A DNA stretch of 20,348 nt from positions 1-20,348 of the forward strand of contig JAGXAV010000004.1 of NCBI GenBank assembly GCA_018971455.1, in the 5' to 3' direction. Positions 7,696-15,364 of this stretch are shown one piece after another. Made by a program: the position numbers and the translations under genes. Source of the stretch: Rhodospirillales bacterium (GTDB lineage Bacteria > Pseudomonadota > Alphaproteobacteria > Acetobacterales > Acetobacteraceae). The notes beneath the pieces were generated by a model, which saw only the letters and a program-made list of their open reading frames with translations, had not been told where the DNA came from and made no database searches. Every line of letters starts with the position of its first letter. The stretch's first letter is position 1.

Positions 7696-9333
7696 ATGGA
7701 CTTCGCCGACCCCATCGTCCTGCAAATGCTTTGGAACCGCCTGGTTTTCATCACCGACCAGGCCGACCTCGCACTCGGGCGGACCGCGTTCTCGCCGATT
7801 GTGCGCGAGAATCATGATTTCGTGACCGTCCTGATGGATGCGGATGGCAATGCGCTCGCCCAATGCACGCTGGCGATCCCTGTCTTCATCAGCACGCTGC
7901 CGATGGCGGTGAAGACCTACTTTCTGAAAGCGCACCCGCCGCACACGCTGAAGCCCGGTGACGTGCTGGCGACCAATAACGCGCGTATTGGCACTGGCCA
8001 CCCACCAGACCTTGTTATGGTGACGCCGATCTTCCACGAGAATGTGATCGTGGCCTATGCCGGGTGCATCGCGCATCTCCCCGACGTCGGCGGGCGGCCG
8101 CAATCGCCCGATTCGGTGGATGTGTTCGAGGAAGGCATCCGCCTGCCGATCCTCAAGCTGTTCCGCGGGGGGGTTGCGAACCAGGATGTTCTTGACATCA
8201 TCGCTTCGTCATCGCGCCTGCCTGAAGAGGTTCTCGGTGACATCAATTCCATGGTCGCCGCGAATAACGTAATGCGCCGCGAAGTCCTGGCGTTCCTGCG
8301 CGAATACGAGCTGCAGGGGCTCGGCGACCTGGCCGATGCCATCTACACCCGCTCGGAGGCACACATGCGCGGAGCGATCCGCAAGCTGCCCAACGGGGTC
8401 TATCGCGCCGAGATGGTGCTGGACGGCATCGACGCCGACATCACGCTGCGTGCGGCAGTGCACGTCGGTGACGACAACATCCACGTCGACTACGAGGGCA
8501 CGTCGCAGCAGGTCGAATACGGCATCAACGTCGCGCCGCATTACCGCATTGCGCACAGCCTCTACGCCCTGAAATGCCTCCTCGATCCCGTTTCGCCCAA
8601 CAATGAGGGTTGTGCCCGCCCATGCACCGATTCAGCGCCGGAGGGATCGATCCTGAACCCGCGCGCCACGGCCGCGGGGGCGGCGCGCAATCTGGTGGGG
8701 CATACCATTCCGTCGCTCATTTTTCGTGCGCTGGCCGATGTGCTGCCCGAACGCGTGCAGGCGGACAGCGGCGGGGCGCCGATCTGGGGGATCAACTGTA
8801 CGGGAACACGACAGAATGGTGCGCCCTATAGCTCCATTCAGAATTTTCACGGCGGACAGGGGGCGCGCTATGAGCTCGACGGCAACGATACGCTGTCCTT
8901 CCCTTCCAATTGCAAGGTAACGCCGGTCGAGATCTATGAACGATCCGTTCCTGTCGTGATCGAGCGCAAGGAGCTTATCCCGGATTCGGGCGGCCCGGGC
9001 CGCTTCCGCGGCGGGCTGGCGCAACGCGGCGTCATCCGAAACATCTCCGGGGCGCCGATGAGCATCTATCTCAACACGGAGCACGTCCGGCATCCCTGCT
9101 TCGGCGTGCTGGGCGGCCAACCCGGCGCGTCGGGGCGGGTCGAACTCGGCAATGCGCCCGTGCCGACAAAGGGGCGCGTGGTCCTGGCCGACCGGCAGGC
9201 CTTGGTGATCGAGACGCCGGGGGGAGGAGGCTGGGGCGACCCGGCGACACGGGAAAGGTTGCTGGTGGAACGCGACCTGCGTGACGGCCTGGTGACCGAG
9301 GCTGGCGCCCGCCGGGACTATGGCTATGACTGA
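7696..9333 (+). CDS. Hydantoinase/oxoprolinase family subunit B (HyuB-like)
   Basis: Partner subunit of the HyuA-like protein, 545 residues, within the usual size range. The N-terminus has the HyuB pattern: IVLQMLWNRLVFITDQADLAL, then RTAFSPIVRENHDFVTVLMDADGNALAQ. Further family blocks are GDVLATNNARIGTGHPPDLVMVTPIF, the glycine- and arginine-rich DSGGPGRFRGGLAQRG, and the C-terminal TPGGGGWGDPATRE. The two subunits together form the active enzyme; metal or substrate residues cannot be assigned safely by eye. GGGAG lies upstream of ATG 7696. The last 14 bases overlap the dehydrogenase gene. Confidence 0.93.
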   Translation: MDFADPIVLQMLWNRLVFITDQADLALGRTAFSPIVRENHDFVTVLMDADGNALAQCTLAIPVFISTLPMAVKTYFLKAHPPHTLKPGDVLATNNARIGTGHPPDLVMVTPIFHENVIVAYAGCIAHLPDVGGRPQSPDSVDVFEEGIRLPILKLFRGGVANQDVLDIIASSSRLPEEVLGDINSMVAANNVMRREVLAFLREYELQGLGDLADAIYTRSEAHMRGAIRKLPNGVYRAEMVLDGIDADITLRAAVHVGDDNIHVDYEGTSQQVEYGINVAPHYRIAHSLYALKCLLDPVSPNNEGCARPCTDSAPEGSILNPRATAAGAARNLVGHTIPSLIFRALADVLPERVQADSGGAPIWGINCTGTRQNGAPYSSIQNFHGGQGARYELDGNDTLSFPSNCKVTPVEIYERSVPVVIERKELIPDSGGPGRFRGGLAQRGVIRNISGAPMSIYLNTEHVRHPCFGVLGGQPGASGRVELGNAPVPTKGRVVLADRQALVIETPGGGGWGDPATRERLLVERDLRDGLVTEAGARRDYGYD

Positions 9334-10111
9334 CAGCGCGCTCGACGGCAAGGTTGCCGTCATCACCGGCGCCGGCGGTGGGCTTGGCCGCGCGACGGCG
9401 CAATTGCTCGCCGCCTCGGGCAGCCAGACGGTGCTGATCGGGCGACGGCCTGGTGCCCTCGATGAGACCGCCGCCTTGATCCGTGGCACCGGCGGCGCAT
9501 CGCTGGCATTCCCCCTCGACCTTGCGGACCCCGCAGCGATCAGAACGGCATTTTCCGAGATTCGCGCGCGGCTCGGCCCGGTGGACATCCTCATCAACAA
9601 TGCCGGCTCGGCCCCGCCGATCAAGAACATGCAGTGGATGCCCGATGAGCAGTGGGACACAACGATCGAGGTCAACCTGACCGCCGTCTATGTGGCCGTC
9701 AAATGCGCTCTGCCGGACATGCTGGCGCGCGGCGCAGGCACGATCGTGACCGTGTCCTCGCTCGCCGCCCTGCGGCCCAACCTGCTCGGCGGCGCGCCCT
9801 ACGGTGCCGCCAAGGCAGCGGTGCAGAACTTCATGGGCTATCTGCGCGCGACCTATCGCAACGAGGGGCTTCGTGCCACGACCATTCTTCCCGGCGAGAT
9901 CAATACGCCAATTATGGACAGTCGCGCGCGCCCACCCAGCCCCACCGAGCGCGCGCGCATGCTGGACCCCGAGGATGTCGCGCGCATGATCCATTTGGTC
10001 TGTTCGCTGCCTCCACGCGCCATGGTCGAAGACATCGCCATCGCGCCGACATTTCAGCGCGACCAGAGCGGCGACATTGCGATCAGCCGCGAGCTTGGTC
10101 GGCCAGGATGA
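9320..10111 (+). CDS. Short-chain dehydrogenase/reductase (SDR family)
   Basis: NAD(P)-dependent oxidoreductase of the classical SDR type, 263 residues. The cofactor loop is TGAGGGLG (16-23), the structural motif NNAG is at 93-96, and the catalytic residues appear as Ser146/Ser147, Tyr161 and Lys165 in the YGAAK motif. The basic GRR at 41-43 after the second strand suggests NADPH preference, which is only a hint. SDRs act on many alcohols and ketones, so the substrate is not predictable. Translation may start at ATG 9320 or ATG 9326; both lie inside the end of the hyuB-like gene, so translation is probably coupled. It likely supplies a redox step on a product of the hydantoinase or aminotransferase. 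Confidence 0.92.
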   Translation: MAMTDSALDGKVAVITGAGGGLGRATAQLLAASGSQTVLIGRRPGALDETAALIRGTGGASLAFPLDLADPAAIRTAFSEIRARLGPVDILINNAGSAPPIKNMQWMPDEQWDTTIEVNLTAVYVAVKCALPDMLARGAGTIVTVSSLAALRPNLLGGAPYGAAKAAVQNFMGYLRATYRNEGLRATTILPGEINTPIMDSRARPPSPTERARMLDPEDVARMIHLVCSLPPRAMVEDIAIAPTFQRDQSGDIAISRELGRPG

Positions 10112-10132
10112 TCGCTTCGCAGGGGACATGAT

Positions 10133-11350
10133 ATGACTGGTCCGGGATTGGCAGACCGCCTCGATGGTGTCGCTGAGTCTGCCGCAACGGCAATGGCCGA
10201 GACGGCGCGCCGGTTGCGCGCGCAGGGTGTGAAGGTCATCAGCCTGGCGATCGGCGAGCCCGATTTTCCAACGCCGCCCCACGTGATTGCGGCGGCCACC
10301 AGGGCGGCGGAAGCCGGTGATACCAAATACCCTCCGGTCGCTGGTACCGCGGCGTTGAAGGCCGCCGTGCAGCGGAAATTCCGCCGCGACAACGGGCTCG
10401 ATTATACGCTGGACGAGATTCTGATCACCAACGGCGCCAAGCAGGCCATCTTTGCCGGGTTCATGGCGACCTGCAATCCGGGCGACGAGGTCATCATTCC
10501 GACGCCGGCCTGGATCAGCTACCGGGACATGGCGAAGTTTGCCGGGGCAACCCCGGTGTTCGTGCCATGCCCGCAGAATCACGGCTTCCGCCCGCAGGCG
10601 GAGGCCCTGGCGGCCGCAATCACGCCGCGAACGAAATGGTTGCTCTTGAACTTTCCGGGAAATCCGACGGGTACGGTATGCTCGCGGGCCGACATGAAGG
10701 CCCTCACGGACCTCATGATGCAGCATCCGCATGTCTGGATCATGACCGACGATATCTACGAGCACCTGCTCTACGACGAATTCGCCTTCTGCACGGTGGC
10801 CCAGGTTGAGCCGCGATTGCGCGAGCGGACGCTCACGGTCAACGGTGTATCGAAGGCGTATGCCATGACCGGCTGGCGCGTCGGCTTCTGCGGCGGCCCG
10901 CGACGGCTCATCAAGGCGATGGAAAATGTCCAGGGCCAGTCCACAAATGGAATCTCGACGATCGGGCAGGCGGCGGCGGTCGCCGCCCTCGACGGTCCGC
11001 AGGATTTGCTGCGCGAGCGTGCCGCAAGCTACCGCGCCCGCCGCGATCTCGTCGTCTCGCTGCTCAACGCCGCGCCCGGCCTCGCCTGCCACAAGCCCGA
11101 AGGTGCATTCTATGTGTTTGCCAGTGTCGCGGGTTGTCTGGGGAAGACCAGCGCGGGCGGGCATCGGATCGAAACGGACGCGGATTTCGCCGCGGCCCTG
11201 CTTGCGGAGCAGCACGTCGCCACGGTGCAGGGCTCGGCCTATGGCGCGAGCCCCCATGTACGCGTGTCCTATGCCACCGATGAGGCGCCGTTGCGCGAGG
11301 CGTGCGCGCGGATCCGTGCGTTTTGCGAGCGTTTGGCTCCCGCCCGCTGA
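10133..11350 (+). CDS. Pyridoxal phosphate-dependent aminotransferase class I/II (aspartate aminotransferase-like)
   Basis: Fold-type I aminotransferase of 405 residues. Family marks are SLAIGEPDFPTPPHV near 37-51, TNGAKQAI (99-106), NFPGNPTG (173-180), the PLP ring contact TDDIYEHL (205-212), and the Schiff-base lysine Lys241 in SKAYAMTGWR. The C-terminal RVSYATDE holds the arginine that usually binds the substrate alpha-carboxylate. It belongs to the bacterial aspartate/aromatic aminotransferase branch, which is broad in specificity. AGGGGA precedes ATG 10133, 21 bp after the dehydrogenase stop. It should convert an amino acid released upstream into a 2-oxo acid, a suitable precursor for the aldolase encoded next. 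That role is inferred from order alone. Confidence 0.93.
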   Translation: MTGPGLADRLDGVAESAATAMAETARRLRAQGVKVISLAIGEPDFPTPPHVIAAATRAAEAGDTKYPPVAGTAALKAAVQRKFRRDNGLDYTLDEILITNGAKQAIFAGFMATCNPGDEVIIPTPAWISYRDMAKFAGATPVFVPCPQNHGFRPQAEALAAAITPRTKWLLLNFPGNPTGTVCSRADMKALTDLMMQHPHVWIMTDDIYEHLLYDEFAFCTVAQVEPRLRERTLTVNGVSKAYAMTGWRVGFCGGPRRLIKAMENVQGQSTNGISTIGQAAAVAALDGPQDLLRERAASYRARRDLVVSLLNAAPGLACHKPEGAFYVFASVAGCLGKTSAGGHRIETDADFAAALLAEQHVATVQGSAYGASPHVRVSYATDEAPLREACARIRAFCERLAPAR

Positions 11351-11459
11351 GGGGCTGGGCGGCGAGCGATCAGCACCTTCCAGGTACCGGCGCACGCACC
11401 GCCCGGTTCGCTGATCCGGCTCCGGCGCTGGAACGCGAAGCTTGTAGAAAGGAACGACC

Positions 11460-12164
11460 ATGAACGGAGCCAGGTTACGGGAGCATCTCGCCAAGGGTGA
11501 CCCGCTTGCCATGCTGACGCCGCATCACGCTTCACCGGGACTGGCGGTCCGACTCGTCGAACTCGGGGCGGATGTCATCTTCCTCGACTGCGAGCACGGC
11601 ACATGGGGATTTGAGGACATCCGGCTGACGGCTCAGGCCATACGTGGTGCGGGCGGTGCCGCCATTGTCCGGCCCCACTCGCATGAGCGGCCCATCCTCA
11701 TCCGCTACCTCAATGCCGGCGCCGACGGTTTGATGGTGCCGATGGTCGACACGGCCGACCAGGCGCGCGCCATCGTCGATGCCGTGCGCTACGCTTGTCC
11801 GACGGATCATGAAAAGCGGCTCATCATCATCATGATCGAGACGCCGCAGGCGATTGACAACCTCGATGATCTCCTTGCGGTTGAAGGAGTCGACGTGTTT
11901 TTCATTGGCCCGGGCGACTTGTCGCAAAACATGGGCTATCCGCCGGCGCCCCCCTTTGGCCAACCGCGACCCCAGGCCGTGATGGAGAGAGTTGGAGTGG
12001 CCGTCGGCAAAATCCAGGCCGCCGGCAAGATCGCGGGCACGCTGGTGACGCTGGACGAACTTCCCTACTGGCGGGAAAAGGGGGTGCGATATTTCTATGT
12101 TCACTCGGATCCGTTCCTCCGGATCGGCCTGGGGAATCTCACAAAGGCTCTCGGCCGGTCGTGA
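11460..12164 (+). CDS. HpcH/HpaI-type class II aldolase/citrate lyase family protein
   Basis: Metal-dependent aldolase of the HpcH/HpaI family, 234 residues, slightly shorter than the usual 250-265. Probable catalytic base His46 is in DCEHG, the carboxylate-binding Arg71 in VRPHSH, and the metal ligands are Glu127 (MIETPQ) and Asp153 (GPGDLS). NAGADGLMVPMV is also typical. Characterised members cleave 4-hydroxy-2-oxo acids, such as 4-hydroxy-2-oxoheptane-dioate or 2-keto-3-deoxy sugar acids, giving pyruvate and an aldehyde. AAAGGA precedes ATG 11460. The 109-bp gap from the aminotransferase stop is larger than earlier gaps; I saw no clear terminator in it. Confidence 0.92.
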   Translation: MNGARLREHLAKGDPLAMLTPHHASPGLAVRLVELGADVIFLDCEHGTWGFEDIRLTAQAIRGAGGAAIVRPHSHERPILIRYLNAGADGLMVPMVDTADQARAIVDAVRYACPTDHEKRLIIIMIETPQAIDNLDDLLAVEGVDVFFIGPGDLSQNMGYPPAPPFGQPRPQAVMERVGVAVGKIQAAGKIAGTLVTLDELPYWREKGVRYFYVHSDPFLRIGLGNLTKALGRS

Positions 12165-12251
12165 GCCGCCGTGGGTTTGCCATCCGCCCCGCTGTTTCTG
12201 GCGACAATTTTCACCATGGAGGTCATGGAGCAGTCTTTCGTGTGAGTTAAA

Positions 12252-12430
12252 CGGGGCATTGCGGGCCAGGCGATACACGCCACCGCGACAGAGGCGATCC
12301 GTCGCGCGATGCCGCACGATCAAGCGCGCCTGAACGCACTTGCCAAGCTCTCAGGAATCAGCCACCAGACGCCTGCGAAGTGGACGAAAAGCGGCTCCGT
12401 CGCCGGGCTCCCGCCCGACCGGAGCGGCAA
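12252..12430 (+). pseudogene. Remnant of an IS481-type transposase N-terminus
   Basis: Frame 12258 onward reads IAGQAIHATATEAIRRAM, then PHDQARLNALAKLSGISH and QTPAKWTKSGSVAGLPPD. I recognise the helix-turn-helix start of IS481-family transposases, which typically reads close to GQVLHG..TTEAVRRAIQ.SQESL..LAKRYGI..KTVAKWKKR.SVADLPTGPK. Here the start codon has become ATT and nothing of the DDE catalytic domain follows. The similarity fades around 12420, just before the next gene. The edges are approximate and no inverted repeats or target duplication were identified. The assignment is from memory of the family, without alignment. Confidence 0.65.
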
Positions 12431-12451
12431 ATTCCGAAGAGGCGCAGACCC

Positions 12452-13282
12452 ATGCTGTATCGCGGAATGGATCGTGCCCAGCTCGACACCGCGTACAACA
12501 ACCTCGCCGCGGTTCCGGCACACCCCAAACTCTTTGCCGATTGGGCCAGGCGCAGCGCGCGTTTCCGTGGGTGGCATCACGGGTATCTCAACCTCGCCTA
12601 TGGCGAGCGGCCGCGTGAACGGCTCGACCTGTTCCTTGCCGCGAACCCCGCTGCGCCGACCCTGGCCTACATCCATGGCGGCTATTGGCAGATGCCCTTC
12701 CAGACGAAGGAAACGTACAGCACCCTGGCCGAAGGCGCGTTGTCACACGGCCTCAACGTGGCGATGGTCGAATACACCCTCGCACCCGAAGCAAGGATGG
12801 ATTTGATCGTTGACGAAGTGCACCAGGCCATCGGCTGGCTGCATGAGCATCTTGGCGATTACGGCGCCGATGGCGAGCGCCTCTATGTCGCCGGTCATTC
12901 CGCGGGCGGGCATCTGACGGCCATGGCCATGCCACTCAGCGCGGTCAAGGGCGGGATCGCGATCAGCGGCGTCTACGACCTCGAGCCGATCCGTCTCAAC
13001 TGTCTCAACGAGAAACTCGGTCTCAACGAGGCCGAGGCACGGCGCAACAGCCCGATGCGCAACTTTCCGCCGTCGGCCGCGCCGCTGATCGTGGCGTGCG
13101 GCACCGCGGAACTGCCCGAACTGCGCCGCCAGTCGACCGGCTACGCCGAAGCGTGGGCCGAGCATGGGCTGCCGGGGCACCTGCTGGCGATCGATGGCGC
13201 CGACCATTTCACAATCCTCGAAACGCTGGCCCAGCCCGATGGCGCGTTGATGCAGGCTCTGCTCACCCTGGCGCGAGGCTGA
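12452..13282 (+). CDS. Alpha/beta hydrolase (arylformamidase/esterase-like)
   Basis: Alpha/beta-hydrolase of 276 residues. It has the oxyanion-hole motif HGGYW (75-79), the nucleophile elbow GHSAG (Ser150) and a late histidine in DGADHFTILE. The opening RAQLDTAYNNLAAVP together with HGGYW resembles the kynurenine formamidase (arylformamidase) branch of the esterase/lipase superfamily; true N-formylkynurenine activity is not shown. In this cluster it could cleave an N-formyl, N-carbamoyl or ester bond. I start at ATG 12452, preceded by GAAGAGG. A longer reading from 12380 adds 24 arginine-rich residues that come from the transposase remnant in another frame, so it is unlikely. The remnant immediately upstream means this gene may have been joined to the operon later. 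Confidence 0.88.
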   Translation: MLYRGMDRAQLDTAYNNLAAVPAHPKLFADWARRSARFRGWHHGYLNLAYGERPRERLDLFLAANPAAPTLAYIHGGYWQMPFQTKETYSTLAEGALSHGLNVAMVEYTLAPEARMDLIVDEVHQAIGWLHEHLGDYGADGERLYVAGHSAGGHLTAMAMPLSAVKGGIAISGVYDLEPIRLNCLNEKLGLNEAEARRNSPMRNFPPSAAPLIVACGTAELPELRRQSTGYAEAWAEHGLPGHLLAIDGADHFTILETLAQPDGALMQALLTLARG

Positions 13283-13375
13283 GGGCGCCAGTTCCGGCAA
13301 CGCCGGCCGCCCCCTGGAGACAAGCGGGCAGCAGGTTCGTACGGCTCACCGAATTCCAGTCTCCCCGCGCGATCG

Positions 13376-13393
13376 GGCCGGATGAGTCCGGCC
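13376..13393 (+). other. Perfect 7-bp hairpin in the leader of the decarboxylase gene
   Basis: GGCCGGA and TCCGGCC pair around a TGAG loop, inside the 228-bp gap between the hydrolase and the decarboxylase. No T-run follows, so it is a weak terminator candidate; it could be a leader structure. I see no known riboswitch in the gap. Confidence 0.35.
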
Positions 13394-13510
13394 GCAAGAA
13401 ACGGATGGCGAAGGCACCACTGATCTGGTCTGCTCGGTTGCCGCGCGTAGGAAGGCGGGGCCTCGCGCCGTGCCGGCCCCCGGTCTGGTGATGCCAATGG
13501 GAAACATGAC

Positions 13511-14968
13511 ATGAGCAAGGCTCTGGATTACGCCCATCGCGCCGCATCGGCCTGGCTGAATGGCCTTGACGAACGGCCGGTCGCCGCACGCGCGGCGTTA
13601 CAGGACCTTGCGGCGGCTTTCCGAACTCCGTTGCCGGAGACGGGGTCCCGGCCGGAAGAAGTGATCGCCTGGCTGGCCCGACATGCCAATGACGGCATGC
13701 TGGGCAGCGCCAGCGGGCGCTTTTTCGCCTGGGTGATCGGTGGCTCCGTCGAAGCGGCTCTCGCGGCGGATTGGATGGTCGCGGCATGGGACCAGAACGC
13801 GGCCCTTTACGCCTGCAGCCCGGCGGCCTCGGTGATCGAAGATGTGGCCGGAGAGTGGATCAAGGAGCTTCTGGACTTGCCGCGCGACGCATCCTTTGCG
13901 TTCACCACCGGTTGCCAGATGGCGCATGTCACGGGTTTGGCGGCAGCGCGCCATGCGATGCTGCGAAGCGTGCAGTGGGACGTCGACGCCAACGGCATGT
14001 TCGGCGCTCCGCCGATCACCATCATGGCCAGCGACCAGAAGCACGGCTCGGTTGAGCGGGCTGCCCGTTATCTGGGCTTCGGCCGCCGCGCGATCATGCC
14101 ATTGCCAACCGACGCCGCCGGCAGGATCGAACCCGCGGCGCTGGCGAAGGCGCTGTCAGGCCAGTCTGCCCCCGCGATCCTGGTGCTGAATGCCGCCGAT
14201 CTCAACGTCGGAGCGTGTGACCGGTTCGCGGAGCTGATCCCGATGGCCCATGCGGCCGGTGCCTGGGTCCATGTCGATGGCGCCTTTGGTCTGTTCGCGC
14301 GGGCCAGCCACAAGCACCGCCACCATCTGGACGGCGTCGAACTGGCCGACAGCTGGGCGACCGATGGCCACAAATGGCTGAACGTTCCGTTCGACTGCGG
14401 CATCGCGATCATCCGCGACCGCGACGCCCACCGCGCCGCGATGACGCTGAGCGCGTCCTACCTCACGCCCGAGCCGAGTGCGCGAGACCAGATCGACTGG
14501 AATCCGGAATGGTCGCGGCGTGCGCGCGGGATTCCCGTCTATGCGGCGCTCAAGGAGATGGGACGCGAAGGCGTCGAAGCGATGATCGATCGCTGCTGCG
14601 CCCACTGCGAGGCGCTCGTTGCCGGCATCGGCGCACTGCCCGGCGCACAAATCCTGCATCCGGCGACGCTGAACCAGGGCCTCGTCCGCTTCCGGCGGGA
14701 CGGGCACACACCGGAGCAGGATGATATTTTTACCGACGAAACACTCCGCCGGATAAACGCCACCGGCGAAGCCTATTTCTCCGGCACGACATGGGGCGGG
14801 AGGCGCGCAATGCGCGTCAGCGTCGTGAACTGGCGCACGAGCGCGCGCGACGTGGACAGAGCCATCGCTGCCACCCGCGCGGTGCTCGCGCAATCGTCGG
14901 ACGGTTCTGCCGCGCCATCCGACGTGTCGGCGCCGTTCTTCGCCGTTGCGCCGCAAGCCGGCTCTTAG
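13511..14968 (+). CDS. Pyridoxal phosphate-dependent group II decarboxylase (aromatic-L-amino-acid/diaminobutyrate decarboxylase-like)
   Basis: PLP enzyme of the group II amino acid decarboxylase family, 485 residues, normal length. The PLP lysine is Lys288 in TDGHKWLNVP, the pyridine-binding aspartate is Asp256 in HVDGAFG, and His178 in KHGSVERAARYLG sits where the ring-stacking histidine lies in this family. FFAWVIGG and FTTGCQMAHVTGLAAARHAML also fit. Members remove CO2 from aromatic amino acids, glutamate or 2,4-diaminobutyrate; some relatives are aldehyde synthases or carry out other PLP reactions, so the substrate is unknown. GGGAAA lies upstream of ATG 13511. The gap of 228 bp suggests it may have its own promoter. 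It is the last gene of the rightward run and is followed by a strong hairpin. Confidence 0.9.
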   Translation: MSKALDYAHRAASAWLNGLDERPVAARAALQDLAAAFRTPLPETGSRPEEVIAWLARHANDGMLGSASGRFFAWVIGGSVEAALAADWMVAAWDQNAALYACSPAASVIEDVAGEWIKELLDLPRDASFAFTTGCQMAHVTGLAAARHAMLRSVQWDVDANGMFGAPPITIMASDQKHGSVERAARYLGFGRRAIMPLPTDAAGRIEPAALAKALSGQSAPAILVLNAADLNVGACDRFAELIPMAHAAGAWVHVDGAFGLFARASHKHRHHLDGVELADSWATDGHKWLNVPFDCGIAIIRDRDAHRAAMTLSASYLTPEPSARDQIDWNPEWSRRARGIPVYAALKEMGREGVEAMIDRCCAHCEALVAGIGALPGAQILHPATLNQGLVRFRRDGHTPEQDDIFTDETLRRINATGEAYFSGTTWGGRRAMRVSVVNWRTSARDVDRAIAATRAVLAQSSDGSAAPSDVSAPFFAVAPQAGS

Positions 14969-14975
14969 GCGCGAG

Positions 14976-15000
14976 GAAAGGCCCGAATATCGGGTCTTTC
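14976..15000 (+). terminator. Hairpin terminator after the decarboxylase gene
   Basis: GAAAGGCCCGA and TCGGGTCTTTC form an 11-bp stem with one G-T pair and a three-base ATA loop, starting 8 bases after the decarboxylase stop. The U content after the stem is low (CTTTC is part of the stem), so it may be an imperfect intrinsic terminator. Its position at the end of the plus-strand genes supports the call. Confidence 0.6.
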
Positions 15001-15058
15001 CGGCGTCGCTCCAACGGGTCGCGAGGCCGCCTACTATGCCGCCCTCGACAAACCGGCT

Positions 15059-15364
15059 ATGGCGGCATGCCTCAAACCAACGAGCCTTCGGCAAACCCGG
15101 AGCGGTTCAGCCCTCGAACAAGATGGCTATTACCTTGATGTCGGCGACGATGATCCGCTGGACGATCCTGACGTACAGCAGGGCATCGCCGGGCTGCTGA
15201 GCAAACTTGAACAACCCGTCGATCAGAATGCCACCCGGCGACGGTGCGGCGTGATCGGTCGGGCCAACGCTGTTCTATTCGCCCAGCAGCACCCCCACCA
15301 CAGCGTCCATCAAGGTGGCTTGTTCGAATCTCACGCCGCTGACGCCACGATTTTCAATCTGTAG
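15059..15364 (+). CDS. Doubtful hypothetical ORF
   Basis: An open frame of 101 codons without a recognised domain. Its middle, GYYLDVGDDDPLDDPDVQQG followed by IAGLLSKLEQPVDQ, has an acidic, protein-like look, and the frame is also open upstream (EAAYYAALDKPA). The C-terminal third is unconvincing and overlaps the end of the convergent membrane-protein gene. There is no clear ribosome-binding site before ATG 15059. It may be a remnant of a gene rather than a working one. Most of the stretch between the terminator at 15000 and the membrane gene at 15331 is this frame; I see nothing else there. Confidence 0.25.
   Translation: MAACLKPTSLRQTRSGSALEQDGYYLDVGDDDPLDDPDVQQGIAGLLSKLEQPVDQNATRRRCGVIGRANAVLFAQQHPHHSVHQGGLFESHAADATIFNL

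Noticed and set aside
9071..11512. Minus-strand open frame of 813 codons opposite hyuB, SDR and aminotransferase genes.
   Set aside because: It crosses three well-supported plus-strand genes and shows no protein family features, so it is a shadow.
12214..12229. Tandem CATGGAG repeat (CATGGAG-GT-CATGGAG) before the IS481 remnant.
   Set aside because: Only two short copies without a link to a terminal repeat or operator; it could be chance.
12380..12451. Longer start for the arylformamidase-like hydrolase, adding 24 residues.
   Set aside because: The extra residues are Arg-rich and derive from an alternative frame of the IS481 remnant; ATG 12452 has GAAGAGG upstream and matches the family N-terminus.
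13378..13402. GATGAGTCC and AAGAAACGG in the gap before the decarboxylase recall a hammerhead ribozyme core.
   Set aside because: The core needs CUGAUGA and a stem II closing on CGAAA; here the U is a G and no complementary stem II can form. The local pairing is a simple hairpin instead.
15318..15345. GTTCGAATCTCAC followed by GCTGACGCCA looks like the 3' end of a tRNA and a possible phage or island attachment site.
   Set aside because: The T-arm stem does not pair properly, no matching acceptor 5' half or anticodon arm is nearby, and the sequence overlaps the end of the membrane-protein gene. No integrase gene is present.
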